DNA of 64,000 bases from Lepidurus packardi (lineage: Eukaryota > Arthropoda > Branchiopoda > Notostraca > Triopsidae), in the NCBI GenBank assembly GCA_023053545.1, contig JAKZAN010000001.1:620001-684000 (forward strand), written 5' to 3'. Every line of letters starts with the position of its first letter. Position 1 is the first letter of the stretch. Under the pieces are notes generated by a model. The model saw only the letters and a program-made list of their open reading frames with translations. It was not told the DNA's origin and ran no database searches. This document shows positions 11,401-28,044 of the stretch, piece by piece. The position numbers and the translations under genes were made by a program.

Positions 11401-12357
11401 AATAATTACCAACTGGAGCAGGCAAAAGGTGAAAAAGAAGAACCCAGCGGCATCATGTTTGAGCTTGTCCAGCCCAAATTTCACAAAACCGTCTGTTTTA
11501 GACTTAAAAAAAGGCGTACACGCCCAAACGTTTGAACGAAACTTCGCACTGAAAACACGCACAAAATCCACAAATGAAGATGAATGAATGCTCATAAATG
11601 AACAGGAATGTTGTTCGTAACTGCAGACAGACTAAGTTACGTAAATTCAGCTAAAAACACAACTATTCTATACATAAAATTATGCATAACAATAGTTTCT
11701 GCCTGAACATGTAACTTGTTCGGCTTTGCGAGCGCGACTGACGCTGCACGTTGGACAAAGCGCCGCTTGCGGCCGTTCCTGTAGCGCGCACTTTTGGATA
11801 CAACTTGATAGCAGTTGATAGAAGTTTTCATACAACTTGATGGCATTTGATAGATGTTTTGATACAACTTGATAGCATTTGATAGATTTTTATTGGCCGT
11901 CTTTTAGGCCAATCAGTCAAGTCCGTTTTTCTTTTCTTTATCCAAAGTTTTGGGGCTCACTGAATGCCATACTGCTCCTTAAACGCTTCATTCTAATTTC
12001 CGGGGCTTGTTAATCTCCGTTATGTTAATGTTAATCTCCGGGGCTTCAAAGCCAGCCAATCTTAAAGCTAGCCAATTGTCCTTATTTAACAACAGAAGAA
12101 GAATGGTGGGTTGACAAACTTCTCTATAAAAAAAGCCCGATCTCATTTACTATTTTGGATCAAATACAATTTCTCATCAGTTTGGTAATCAGAATGTAAA
12201 CATTTGGTGAACAAGAAAATTTGAAGTCACGTTTCCCACGTTTGTAACAGTATAGACGGTTTCTAAAAAGAATGGTATTAAAAAATAACGTTAACTGTCC
12301 TTGACTAGGTTACCCGCAGGAATTGACGCAAAGTCTTTTTCGGATAAAAACGTCTTG
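11401..12357. other. Intergenic, right flank of the palindrome
   Basis: No gene is recognised. A short tandem repeat of about 37-40 bp (units like GATACAACTTGATAGCATTT) lies at 11798-11890. The rest shows no structure I can name. Confidence 0.6.
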
Positions 12358-13454
12358 TCACTTTTCCCGTCTTTTTGCGTCACTTGCAGCGCCAATTCTC
12401 CTTCCAAAACCGTTAAGAGCTGTCAAAATAGTCACATTAGAATCTTCTCTCGTTCGTGTATAGCGTTTGCTTACAGCAGGCGACGTTGCTAAACGCGCAA
12501 GTGGTTTAGACATCCCAGTTAGAAGTTTCCACGAATTGACCATTAGTCCTGGGCTGTTGACCGCGTTACATACTTGAATAGGATCTTCTGCAACAGCCGG
12601 AACGTAATCAGTTGTACAATAGTTGAGCTGATTGTGTCGAAACACACAAGTTTTCCTTAGATCCGTCAAGCTTTCTCCATTTGACTTCACTGGCAGTGGT
12701 TTCACTGGCACAGGCTGCTTTTTGGCTATACCAACGATAATTTAATTAACTATAAAAATGATATTTAGCTTACATTTCCGTTCCCGCATTTCCTTTTCAA
12801 ACAGTAGACCCGCTGTGGTTTCCTCGTCCAGAATTCTTTCCATTCCGTTGATTGGCTCCGGAATCATTAGTGTTTCGCGACCACTTTGAATGAGTTGTTT
12901 TAGAAATTGGTCGAGACTTTCAGACGTAGAATTAGAAATAGAACCATTCATATCAGACTGCGTTTCCGGTAATTGTTTTGCATTAATGTCTTCAGCATTC
13001 GCTTGGAAAGGCGGCTGGGTACAACTCGTGTTCAAAATTGTCCGAATTTCATCCACGCCCGTTCTTTTAACTGCACTAGGAGAACCCCTACTTCTCACAT
13101 CTTGTAGTAAAATAGTTGGCTCGTTGGCTAGGAAACTGTCTTTAACTTTTGAAACTGTAGATAACTTCTGGGGAGTTGCTTTCCGTATTTCTGGGCTCGC
13201 AAAATCAGGAGCATCTAGGTCTATAGTTTCATTTCTTGCAAACACGACTGGTGAGGCAACATCAGGTTGATCTTTTCTAATGGGGTTCTGAACTGACGAG
13301 GAACTATGCTTGACAGCTTCAGTGTACTCGGAATTGGGGAGGCTAGCGTTAATTCGCTTGTTCATGGAGGATGGATTTACCGAATTTTCCAATTTTGTTC
13401 CTGCTTCATTGATAGTCTTACTAGTTGGCCCGCTTGGAGACTGGGTAGATTTAT
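12358..13454 (-). CDS. Uncharacterised protein, C-terminal exons
   Basis: Two exons join cleanly: 13454-12774 and 12725-12358, across a 48-bp GT-AG intron, giving about 350 residues that end SDAKRREK. The protein is Ser/Asn/Glu-rich and mostly looks disordered; the last exon is basic with several Arg-Thr-Arg stretches. I do not recognise a domain. The upstream intron is filled by the microsatellite at 13480-13980. A further exon may lie at about 13980-14085, reading GFLETPRNPRGRPSFGTKY in the same direction. It may be the 3' part of the gene that starts at 15064, or a separate gene. The codon pattern and clean splice sites support a real gene; its function is unknown. Confidence 0.6.
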
Positions 13455-13479
13455 CTGCAGAAAGAGAATAGGCTAAATA

Positions 13480-13980
13480 TGTATCTCTCTCTCTATATAT
13501 AAATTAAATAAATATACAAATGTATCAATATCTATATATTCATATTAGATAGATATTGATATCTATCTATTAGATATAGATATTGATATCTATCTATCAG
13601 ATATAGATATTGATATCTTTCTATTGGATATAGACATTGATATCTATCTATGTTAGATATTGATATTAATAATGTTATTATTATTTTGTTATTATTGATA
13701 TTATAATGTTAGATATTGATATCAATAATGTTATTATTGTTATTATTATTTTGTTATTATTAATGTTATAATGTTAGATATTGATATCAATAATGTTATT
13801 ATGTTAGATACTGATATCAATAATGTTATTATTGTTATTATTATTATTATGTTGTTATTATTAATGTTATTATGCTAGATATTGATATCAATAATGTTAT
13901 TATTTTATTATTATTATATTGTTATTATGTTAGATATTGATATCAATATATGTTAGATAGATATTGATACATATTTAGTA
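13480..13980. repeat. AT-rich microsatellite (GATATTGATATC / TTATTATTG)
   Basis: Alternating runs of GATATTGATATCTATCT-like and TAATGTTATTATTGTTATT-like repeats fill about 500 bp. The GATATC cores are palindromic. It probably lies in an intron of the uncharacterised minus-strand gene. Confidence 0.85.
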
Positions 13981-14276
13981 CCAAAGCTTGGGCGCCCTCG
14001 GGGATTACGTGGCGTCTCCAGAAAGCCCAAGTGGCTTAACTTATTGAACTGTTTTTCAAAGCGGCTAACTGTTTGGCTTGCCCCTAGAATACACAATTTT
14101 TGAACGCAACATACAAACAAACCAAAAAATTACGGCTCTTAGCGGTCAAAGAAGAGTGATCCTCGCTTGTATGGGTAGAATTGCTGGATAACGAACTCGG
14201 AACATGTAGAGAAGGTCTTCCAAATAACCTATAGGTTTTCTAATCAGAAACCAGTCAATTTTATAAAGCAAATTAC

Positions 14277-15064
14277 CTTTTCTTAGCTTCTTTATGTTGA
14301 ACACCTTTAAGCGGTGATTCAAGCTGATTCTGGTTTGAGTAGGTAATTGGCTCGTTGAACTTGACTTTTGGCTTTCTGACCGCAGCATCTTCCTCTTCCG
14401 TTGCAACCGCATTTGCCTTCACTTCAGCATTTTTCATTGAAGATCTACGGACGTTTTCCAATTTTTGTTGAGAACGGTTGTCATTCCCTTGCTTTGTTCG
14501 AATTGACGCCGTATCTGCTTCACCCTCAAGCAAACCTTGGATTCTCTGCAACCCTCTCATGTGATTGTCGTGCAGAATGTCCAGTATATTATTAGTTCTT
14601 CCGGGAGTTACTACAAGCGGAGAGTAAACTTGTGTGCGGTCACGGCTAGGTTCTTCCTCATCCGAGCTTCGCTGCCGATTTTCTGGTTTGATGGTAATTC
14701 CTCTTTTTTTCTTAGCGCTAGCCTCGTCACTCCAATTGGAACCATCGGAAGACCCAGTTATATCTCCAGATACTGATGAATCATCATCCAAGTAATCTTG
14801 GAATGTAGTTTTGGTACCTCTGTCAATTTTCTTGTCACTCACCACAGTGCGACTTGGCCTCCATAATACTTTCGTCCTTTGATATTGTCTTGTAACTGCT
14901 TCAGGTGAAACCTGATGGTTTGCCTACAAAAGCGAAAAGGAGAAGATGACGCACATAAAAAAAAGGCAGTTTAATACTTCGCATACTATTTAACTCACCT
15001 CAGTTACATCTAAGAAACTTTCCCGATCCTTATTGGAATCTCTGCTCCTCCTTGGACGCGACAT
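14277..15064 (-). CDS. Uncharacterised basic/acidic protein, N-terminal exons
   Basis: Exon 1 (15064-14999) encodes 22 residues starting MSRPRRSRDSNKDRESFLDV and exon 2 (14923-14277) about 215 more; the 75-bp intron between them has clean GT-AG ends. Exon 2 is rich in Asp, Ser, Lys and Arg and contains a segment NNILDILHDNHMRGLQRIQG that looks helical. After 14277 a 37-bp GT-AG intron could lead to an exon ending at 14146 (reading KPIGYLEDLLYMFRVRYP); if unspliced the frame stops at once, at 14273. A 37-bp intron would be unusually short. No family recognised. The gene may continue into the exons at 12358-13454. Confidence 0.6.
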
Positions 15065-15379
15065 TTTTAATACACGTAGAAACTTTCACTGTTACTATTT
15101 TGAAAACATACAAGTTAAACCGCCATGACACAAAATGCGCGTCCGTTGGGATCGTCGTAGGTTCAGAAAGGCGAATGAGGTTTTCAGATCATTTGACAGA
15201 AACAAAGAACAATTTCTAGCATTATTTCGACATGCAATAATAAACGGATTAAAACTAAGAGAACAAGTTTTATGAGCTTATTATATTAGTTTTTTAACCA
15301 GAAAATTTGCAAAACAAACGTGTGAGTTGAAGCTTAAGGCTGAGTTCGGAAATTTCCCATTCTAACGACCGATACCAAG
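15065..15379. other. Intergenic between pelle and the uncharacterised gene
   Basis: The only notable feature is at about 15335-15400, a solo end of the dispersed MITE-like family (AGCTAAGGTATACCGGAGCT). Part of it overlaps the pelle 3' end. Confidence 0.5.
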
Positions 15380-19092
<3,713 letters not shown>

Positions 19093-19333
19093 TATTAGCA
19101 CATCTATGTCAATTTGCATGCAACAGGTTCCCAGAAATGTTAACTTAAAAAAAAACCCAAAACAATAATACAAGTAAAAGCGCCTCCAACGAGGAATTTG
19201 TGTACCACTTTTCAAATTCAGGTTCTTCAAATTCAAATTCAGATGCGTTCTGCATCTACAATTTGCACGACACTCTGAATCTTGGGGGCTTTTCTTTCTT
19301 AGGAAAATAAATTCTTGAAACATATCAGAAGAG

Positions 19334-20165
19334 TTAGTTTACAATTTCCTCCTCGTCACTAAAATAAGAGTCTTTCTGGAATTTAAGACGTTTAGGATTT
19401 TCAGACGGCTCGCCATGCCGCTTTTCAGCTAGCTCAGCCTAATAATTCAAGAGCAAAACATCAAGAATTAGAAAAGAAACGTATACGTACAGAAGAATGA
19501 AAGCTTACTTCAAAGCGGATCGCAGCACTCAAGGAGTCTTCCATTTCTTCCGCTGCTTCTTCGTTGGCGCTAGCATCTCCATCAGTGGGAAAATGATCCT
19601 TTTCACTTTTCTTGAACTTTCTTTCTTTCTTCGGAGGAGGTTCTCTTTCACCCAATGCATTTTTGGGACATTTGAAGCTCAAGTGGCCTTCTTCGCCACA
19701 TTCGTAGCACCGGCTTTTATCTTTATATACCTTCTTCCGAATAAACTCCACAGCTCGTCCATTATCTTTGGCAACATTCGCTTTCAACGTTCGCCCGAAC
19801 ATCTAAAGTAAATTCAATACCAAACTTAGAACGTAACGTGAACGTATTCTTTCAGTGTCATACTTCTTGATTATTAAGACTCTCGACACATTTCAACGCA
19901 TCTTCCTTCTTGAGAAACAAAACGAAAGCTACACCTTTGCTTTTACGAGTTTCGCGATCTTTGACTACCGTCACCCTAGTAACCACATTTAAACCCACAC
20001 ATTCTGGGATAAATCAACTACTTTAATCAAATACTTTACAACTTGTCCAAACTTCTCGAAAATCTTGTGTAAATCATTATTGGTCAAGGCATAAGGTAAG
20101 TTTCCCACATACACCGTACTCTTGCTTGGCGCTAGTGTGGATTTCTCGTTGATTTTGGTGTCCAT
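19334..20165 (-). CDS. ZCRB1: Zinc finger CCHC-type and RNA-binding motif protein 1 (U11/U12 snRNP 31K)
   Basis: This is a component of the U11/U12 di-snRNP of the minor spliceosome. The first exon encodes [20 protein letters not shown] (RRM, RNP2) and the next carries [12 protein letters not shown] (RNP1). A CCHC zinc knuckle follows ([14 protein letters not shown]), then the family motif [14 protein letters not shown] and an acidic/basic tail ending [13 protein letters not shown]. Four or more exons are joined by short introns, and the order and length (about 210 residues) match the vertebrate protein. The ATG at 20165 gives [16 protein letters not shown]. The gene is packed tightly against pelle on the same strand. 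Confidence 0.95.
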
Positions 20166-22622
20166 CACCTAGAAAAATGAAATGAAACCGTTAAAAATCA
20201 ACCCAGCCTACAGTTACTACAAGAACAACAACCTTCTAAGTCTATTTCGAAAGCCCGAAAAGGAACAGCTGATAAAAATAACAAAAAAAAACAGCATTAG
20301 TAGTGGAGCGTAACGTGAACCTGCGCCCTTCCTGGAATGACAACAAATAGATTTTGGATTCTATGCGCATTTTTTGCCCGTCCAGTTCACCTATATTTCT
20401 CTCAACCTGACCTCGATTGTTTGCACAGATTGAGACTTATTCATCCTATTATAACACAACACCGGACGTCCGCCTTGAATGCATTTCCCCTTAGATTCAA
20501 AACTTTTGTATTTCTACCATTGTAGAACCACAAGCCCATGACAAACCCTTTCCATTAGAGCAATTCAACAAACTACCCCTTCTTCAACATTTCCTACTAT
20601 TACTAACAAACTATCGAAGCCTATTTCCTAGAGTTTCTACAAACCCAGTTTCAAATCTCAATGATGCAAATCTCAATCTCAAAATGATGGAATTCAACAA
20701 ACTACCCCTTCTTCCACATTTTCTACTATTACTAACTACTATTACTACTAAATAACTATTACTAACTATAACTAACTTACTATTACTACTATTACTATCG
20801 AAGCCTATTTCCTAGAGTTTCTACAAACCCAATTTCAAATCTCAATGATGCAAATTGATGCCATGATGCCAATTTCAAATCTCAATGATGCAAATCTCAA
20901 TCTCAAAATGATGCAATTCAACAAACTACCCCTTCTTCAACATTTTCTACTATTACTAACAAACTATCGAAGCCTATTTCCTAAAGTTTCTACAAACCCA
21001 GTTTCAAATCTCAATGATGATTCATTGAGATCTCAAATCTCAATAATATCAGTTTCTTACCAAAAAATACATTCCATTTTATCAAAAACAAGTTTCTGTT
21101 TACCGAAAACAAGCTTCATTTTAATCGAAACCGACTATATTAGGTTTATTTTCATAAAGAACTCAACTAAAATCAAGTCGGAACAGATTAGCACAACCCT
21201 TCCAAAATCCCTTATATTAAATCCACTTTCCTCCAACATTTTCAACTATTACTAACAAACTATCGAAGCCTATTTCTTACAGTTTCTACAAACCCAATTT
21301 CCAATCTCAATGATGATTCATTGAGATCTCAAATCTCAACAATATCAGTTTCTTACCAAAAAATACATTCCATTTGATCAAAAACAAGTTTCAATTTACC
21401 GAAAACAAGCTTCGTTTTCATCGAAAACGACTATATTAGGTTTAGTTTCATAAATAACTCATAATTGCCTAGATTTTCATAAGAACTTCATAAGATTTTC
21501 ATAAGAACTTAAATCAAGTCGGAACAGATTAGCACAATACTTCCAGAATCCTTTATATGAAATCCTTTCCAAGTTTTGTTTATGTTTTGTCCCGAGTTTT
21601 GTTTATGTTTTATTCCGAGTTTTGTTTATGTTTGATATTCCTTACAATCCATGTGAAAGTTTCCTAATTCCCTTCGTAAACCCTCTCGAAGCTCCTTCAA
21701 ACTGTGAATTCACTTCAAATTGCCTTCAAACTACACAGAAAAACTATACGATTCCCTTCTAATGTTCCCCAGAAATCATCCAAAACGATTCAGAACAACA
21801 TCCCAGGTAGTTCAGAGAGTTACATGGCTAGTCCAATAGCTTTCCGCCTAAATCTTACGCAAACCTGAGAAATATGTGATTCAGATATGACGTAGACGTG
21901 TCCAAACCAAATCGCCCAAACTAAATCACGAACGCGCCCAATTCCTTCGACAACTGTCTGTGTTAAAAGTGCATTTTAATCCGCGTCTTCTCTTGTCTGA
22001 TCCCAGAACCTTTTATGCCCTGTCAATACTTGCCCATGAAATGGAGAAGATAGCCAAGTTATGAAAGCACTTATCAATCTCCCTTTGTAACCCAATCCAA
22101 ACTATCTTTACCCTTTGTATCCCATTACTCCCGCCCTATTTTAGAAGAAGTTACTACTCTTCATTCGTTTGTGCTCAGTTAAATTGTAAACGTAAACATT
22201 CACTGTGATGGTAAAATACATCAATATGATGGATTTTTCGATAAAAAAAAAAAGAAAAAAACCCAAATCGAATTGGATTTCTCAAATTGCGCACCGTGCT
22301 TGACGCGTTTCAGTCGCACCACGCGACCTATAAGGCTGTAACGCACAGTATGAGCAGGTAGCACAGCGGAACGAAAACCGGGGCGTTACCGACGTTCGTT
22401 CGTTCTTTCAGCGTCCTCGTCTAGTTTCCCTTTCTGTTTCAATTCTTCTTTGCTCTATCCAGGTGCTTCTGAGCCTGCCAAATCAGTTCCCCTTTAGCCC
22501 TAGTTCCGACATGAAGGCCTGGTTTGATTCCTTCTAGTGTACCTAACAATTCGTGTGTAATTTTCGTAAGTGCAATTTACCCTCCAGTTGCGTGCTGAGA
22601 CAATCTTTGAAAGTTTACTACC
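20166..22622. repeat. Intergenic region with tandem and nested repeats
   Basis: From about 20560 to 21480 a unit containing CTATTACTAACAAACTATCG and TTTCAAATCTCAATGATG recurs four or so times with deletions. A short TTTTGTTTATGTTT tandem repeat lies at 21575-21640. The segment 22380-22620 probably holds the 5'UTR and promoter of the next plus-strand gene. No protein is supported. Confidence 0.7.
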
Positions 22623-25082
22623 ATGAATTGGACTACGTTGATCTTCGGTAAGTTGACTTTAATAAGAACGTGGTGGTACCAGCATGTGCAACCGTTGGGT
22701 TAATAGTTTACTAGGGCAATCGGCAATCGTGCTTCATGACGTCTTTTTTTCCCTTTTCGCCTTGAACAAAACTTGAAGGTTTTGATGGGCTGTCGGCAAC
22801 AATGGCCCCTAAACAATAAGGCAGAGAGCCGTAGGCACTTTTGTCCTGAAAGAAGAGAAAAGGATGAGTTTCTTGCGTGTTATAAGTTGATCGGCCAAGC
22901 ACGCAAGAAAACTCTCCAAAGGGAGCTTTTGGGCGGGAAGCACGCGCCATATAACTTGAAAGCATGTTGAGTAATGACAGGCCACGCCCCTTCCATCCAT
23001 CAGGAGTTTTTTCTTTTTAATGACGATTGTTAAGCCAAATTTTGTATACAGAAACTTGCTTGTGATTATGAGCAGGTCTCGTAGTTCTGTTAAGGGGATT
23101 CCAAGTGGTGAAATCGCAGCAGTCAACCGCGAATGCCGCCGAGTGCCCTAAAGATGAACTGCAGCGTTGCGTGCTAATTGCCGAACCGTTGCTGCGTGAC
23201 CCCAAGTTTGTGTTCCCAGCCACGACCGAAGACATCAACACTGTCTGCAGAAGATGGACGACTTTTGTGGATTGCGTGAAGCGATTTATAGGAAACTGCC
23301 TGCCGGAATCACGCCGAACAGAATTTAACCGAGCGGTAGACGAAGCAGTACAGACGGTGAATCAGATGTGCACCAATCCCACCTATCAAACAGGTAATGT
23401 TTCAATGTAACTTTTTTGCCTTCAAGAAACAGTTTTCAGCAATATTATAATATTTTTTGGGTAAGAAAAGTTTTGTAAGGCTTAGTTTAGTGATGCGAAA
23501 CAACCACAGAGGGCACTGATGTTTGTTTTGATTCTGAAAAGTACAACTTGTCACTGCCGTTTACTGTTTCAAAGCGTTTGAAATAGATTTAAAACAGACT
23601 TTGAAACAGATTTGCTTTCAAGGCTTGTTTGAAATAGATTTAAAACAGATTTGAAAGCAAATTAAAACAAAAGGTTTCGTTTGTTAGTAGCAAGTTTAAC
23701 GAAAAGTTGTTTTGCCTTCAAGAAACAGTTTTCAGCAATATTAGAATATGTTTGGTAATAACATTGTTTAAGGCTTAGTTTATTGATGCGAAACACTCAC
23801 AGAGGGCACTGATGTTTGTTTTGATTCTGAAGAGTACAACTTGTCACTACTGTTTACTGTTTCAAAGCTGTTTGAAATAGATTTAAAACAGACTTTTAAA
23901 CAGATTTGCTTTCAAAGCTGTTTGAAAGCAATTTGAAACAAAAGTTTTCGTTTGTTAGTAGCAAGTTTAACGAAAAGTTGTTCCGAAATTCCCCGTGCTA
24001 ACCGCCTATACCGAGCAAAGGTCTATGGCAGCTTTAAACTAATACTTAATACAATGTTTTTATAAAAACATTGTAAATAATACAATGCTTTGTAAAAGAA
24101 TACAATTCTTTTATAAAAACATTGTATTAAGTATTTTATACAATGTTTTTATCTATTAAAGTAAGAAAATTTAATATCTTTTAAAACACTTTTTTTAATG
24201 TTACATATAAATGTAAGCGACCAAGTGTGTCTCAACTTTTCTTTTTCTAGACTATTTGCGTCATGCTTCGTGCATTAAAGCGATGGCCTCGGATTCCAAC
24301 AAGTGCTCACGTCAGTTGCAATACTTGGTCGATCAAGTATCCGCAATATCGATTTCCAGCACTCAAATTTGCTGGTAAAAATCAGATAAAATTCAAAAAT
24401 CCTCCCAAAAAAAATTTACCAAAAATTTCCAATCGAAAGCTAACACAATTCTAACAATTCTTTAGCGGTCATCACGCCTTCCGCGAATGCATGCTCACTG
24501 CGACTGCGCGACATTGTGATATGGGTACTAATGGCCCTGCAGTTCAATTCGCGAGACAAATGTTTGGAAAAGCCTTAGGTTTCCTCCTCCGGCAATGCGA
24601 AAATTACACGTAAACAACCTTAGAGAACCTAAAAAAATAAAAAATAAAAAAAATTGTTTGAATAATTTCCCGTTTCTAGACCAAACTCCGGGGACTGTCC
24701 TGGTTCGGGTGGGTTTGTCCCCAATGCGGCCAGTGGACCGATCCCAGTCATTCCACCGCCTAACAACGCGTTAAGACCGGAAGGCAGACCTATTGATGGG
24801 CCAGTTTTCGGGCCGATTGACAGGCCATGGCCGACGACGGATAGACCTGACTTCAGACCGCCGGTAACGACGTGGTTTTCGACTTGGTCGTCACAACAAG
24901 GGAGACCGTTCACAGAGCCATGGCTACCTAGCTTGGATAATGGGGTAGAGACGCCTAAGCAGCAGAGTTTAGCTTCTGGAAGCGTTAGACATGGGTGGTA
25001 TGGTTCTCCTGAGTTTCCTTTAATGGCTATGGTTGGAATAGCAAGCATCATGCACCTAACATTTGGGAGAATTTTTCAATAA
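22623..25082 (+). CDS. Secreted cysteine-rich protein with probable GPI-anchor tail
   Basis: Five exons join in frame: 22623-22647, 23076-23393, 24251-24374, 24466-24609 and 24680-25082. The start gives a clear signal peptide (MNWTTLIFGLVVLLRGFQVV). The mature part has a regular Cys pattern (CPKDELQRC, VCRRWTTFVDCVKRFIGNC, ASCIKAMASDSNKCS, ICCGHHAFREC, LLRQCENY), resembling arthropod secreted 27-kDa-type haemolymph proteins of unknown function. A Pro/Gly-rich linker follows. The last about 20 residues are hydrophobic (PLMAMVGIASIMHLTFG), which suggests GPI attachment. The family link is from memory and should be treated as moderate. Role unknown; probably extracellular or at the cell surface. 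Confidence 0.8.
23470..24045. repeat. Duplicated MITE-like sequence in intron
   Basis: Two copies about 290 bp apart carry GATGCGAAACA and GAGGGCACTGATGTTTGTTT, variants of the family found at 27.5 kb, 33.2 kb and 42.7 kb. The array ends near 24035 in a degenerate terminal inverted repeat (ACCGAGCAAAGGTCTATGG). Confidence 0.65.
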
Positions 25083-25772
25083 CTATCGATACATGTGTGC
25101 TTTTGTACTGAGTATGAATGACAATACATAATTAATATTATACAGAACTATAGCAGACTTACCGAAAAAAGGATACACAAGGCGGTTTTGTCACGAAACG
25201 CGCGTGTTGTTATTGAACTTCCATTGACAACAAGCAGAAAAGCTCCGCCTCTAAAGGGGCCGGGCTTGTCAAGCCATGAACAATGCAGCAAGGAACCATA
25301 AACTTTAATTTTTTAACGGAATGATTTCTAAATAACCTTTAACCTATGCTGAATTACTACCTATAATTCGTTGACAGTTCTTATGCAAGAAACGTTACTT
25401 TAACCCTCTTTTAACGGTACTTAAACCGGTATATCAGACTGTTGTATACAACTTTTCTGAGAATTTATAATGCAATTTCTTTGCTGGCGAATTTGAAAAA
25501 TACCATAAAATATGAGATACGATAAAGGTTCTGTTTGTAGAAGAATTTGTTGTAGGTATTGCTGAATTAGTGCCTAAACTAGCGGATTTCTTTTTTTATT
25601 TCAAATATGCTCGCGGATCGTAGTTTGAAATTGAATGAGCGCGTGTTATCGATAATTCTGGAATAATTGCCTGGAAAACTCGATTCGATTAAGACTTGAA
25701 AACGATTAATACGTGAAAACACGTGTGTTGCCATCCAACACGCGATTTAGTTTGCGCTAAACTTTAAAAGCT
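25083..25772. other. Intergenic; EBP2 promoter region
   Basis: No gene or clear repeat is seen. The last part is the 5' flank of EBP2; no convincing TATA box was identified. Confidence 0.5.
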
Positions 25773-27235
25773 ATGGTGAAAATAAAGCAAATGAAATACA
25801 GAAAGGTTGAAGAGGATAGCGACGACGACGATTCGGCGATTTCTATGGAATCGGACGAAGAAGAAGAAAAAGTTAAACCAAGGAAGCCTAGGAAGGCTGA
25901 AGAAAAAGAGAATGAAGACGACGACGGTTCAGACATATCAATGGATTCAGATGAAGAAGTAAGTACTTTCAACTTAGGACATCAGTGTCAAAAGTCTACA
26001 ATGTCAAATTACAATAATTTTTTCTTTCATTTTAGTTGCAACTCGCGTTCGAGAAAGGTTTGCTAAAACCGGGTATGAACGTTGCAGAAGAACCGACAAA
26101 GGGCAAAAAAGACTACAGAAATCTGGTGGTAAGTTCTATTAATGGAAAGCTACCAATTCCAAAAGTTAACGAACATCATAGTTAACAACTATGTTCAAAG
26201 TTAACATCAAAGTTAACAACAACAAATGTTAAAATTGTTTCAGATGGTCATGAATGAAAAAGTAGCAGAATTCAAGCAAAATTTAGACTGGATAGAACGG
26301 TTGGATGTAACGATCGATCTTGACGCTTTACCTTTAACCATGGACCAGGTTTGTTAATCTTAAGGTTAATCTTGAAGTTAGTACTTTCGAATCTAAGGCG
26401 AAAAGTGTCGATGCTTTGATAGGAAAGTAATGGCCTGGGCCAAACTCAGTTTGCTGCCGAACACTTGAAGGACGATTTGCAACGAGAAGTCGTCTTTTTC
26501 CGCCAAGCACAAGCTTCAGCCATCGAAGGATTAGCACGTTTAAAATCCATGGGCGTTCCCACCAAACGACCCCCCGATTACTTTGCCCAGATGGCCAAAT
26601 CGGACGAACACATGTTGAAAGTTAGTACTCCCAAGCACATGTTCTTCCTTTCAAGAACTTGGTAAAAACTTACTTGTAACTTAGGTCAAACAACACGTCC
26701 TCGGAGAGCAACTCGGTCGCGAACGAGCGGAGAAGGTCAGCAAGCTCCGCGATTTGCGTAAATTTGGCAAAAAAGTGCAAGTGGAAGTTATGCTCAAACG
26801 GCAGAAGGAGAAACGCGAGATGTTGGATAAGGTGAAGAAATACCGTCAAGGCCAGATCGATTCCCTCGATTTCTTGGATGAGCAGCCTAAAGGTCGTGAA
26901 GACATGCTCAAAATGACGAAAGCCAAAATGAAGGAAAAGAACGAGGGCAAAGCCAACTCATACAAGTATTGCCCATGGTTTTTTGGTTTTCAATTTCAAA
27001 CAGATCATTTACATATCGGAATATTAGGGGCGGCAGATTGAATAAAACCGATCAGAAGTCGAAGAAATATGGCTTTGGCGGTAAGAAAAGTGGGGGCAAA
27101 CGAAACAATCTCAAACAGCCCGAAAATGTGGAACCCTCGCGAAGAAACCGAGGACAAAAGGCCGGTCCCAAGAAACGGCCAGGCAAGCAGGCTCGACAAG
27201 CTACCAAAGGACGTAAGGCTTCGAAAAAACGCTAA
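25773..27235 (+). CDS. EBNA1BP2: EBP2, nucleolar rRNA-processing factor (EBNA1BP2 homologue)
   Basis: A conserved nucleolar protein needed for 27S pre-rRNA processing and 60S subunit assembly. Six exons join in frame: 25773-25958, 26036-26128, 26244-26348, 26423-26620, 26685-26965 and 27028-27235, each with clean GT-AG introns. The N-terminus is acidic (SDDDDSAISMESDEEEE). The core carries AFEKGLLKPGMN, ERLDVTIDLDALP and FFRQAQASAIEGLARLKSMG, then KFGKKVQVEVMLKRQKEKRE and LDFLDEQPK. The C-terminus is a basic nucleolar tail (KKYGFGGKKSGGKRNN, GPKKRPGKQARQATKG). Length (about 355 residues) and order match the family. Its terminal exon has been copied downstream at 28045. Confidence 0.95.
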
Positions 27236-27479
27236 TTTTCCTTTTTTTTTTTCTTGCTAAACCATTTTTCATTCGGATCGTGGAAAGTGAATACACATTG
27301 TAAAACGCCCTAAACTCGTACATTTCACTTCAATGAAAATGCAAGAATACTAATAGACTGAAACTAAATGTTTAAAGAATTCCAAATGAATGTAGTTGCA
27401 GAATATTATTTAATTAAGCTAAAAAATCTAATATTATCTAATTAAGCTAAAGGGAATCTAACCTATTGATAGGAATATA

Positions 27480-28040
27480 ATTTAAAATTCACGGTTTAAG
27501 GCTTTCGTATACCTTAGTACTATGCATGCGAAACAGTCATAGATGGCGCTGATGTTTGTTATTGTTTTGGGGAAGACTTGCGCAGAAACATTTCACTTCA
27601 ATCACAAGCAGGCATATTAACTGACGGAAACTAAATTCATGTTTAAAGGATTGAAAATTAATTTAAAGTAACTGAACGTTAACGAAAATAAGCTAATATA
27701 ATTTGAATCTAATTTAAAATTCACGGTTTAAAGCTCCGGTATATCTTAGCTTGTGAATTGAAACAGTCATAGATGGCGCTGATGTTTGTTATTGTTTTGG
27801 GGAAGACTTGCGCAGAAACATTTCACTTCAATCACAAGCAGGCATATTAACTGACGGAAACTAAATTCATGTTTAAAGGATTGAAAATTAATTTAAAGTA
27901 ACTGAACGTTAACGAAAATAAGCTAATATAATTTGAATCTAATTTAAAATTCACGGTTTAAAGCTCCGGTATATCTTAGCTTATGAATTGAAACAGTCAT
28001 AGATGGCGCTGATGTTTGTTATTGTTTTGCAACACAGAAG
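27480..28040. repeat. Tandem array of MITE-derived units, EBP2 3' flank
   Basis: Units of about 235 bp contain TTTAAAGCTCCGGTATATC, AACAGTCATAGATGGCGCTG and ACTGACGGAAACTAAATTC. Three copies of the AGATGGCGCTGATGTTTG core lie near 27543, 27773 and 28010. The same unit forms the larger array at 42657-43990. Confidence 0.85.
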
Positions 28041-28044
28041 ACTT

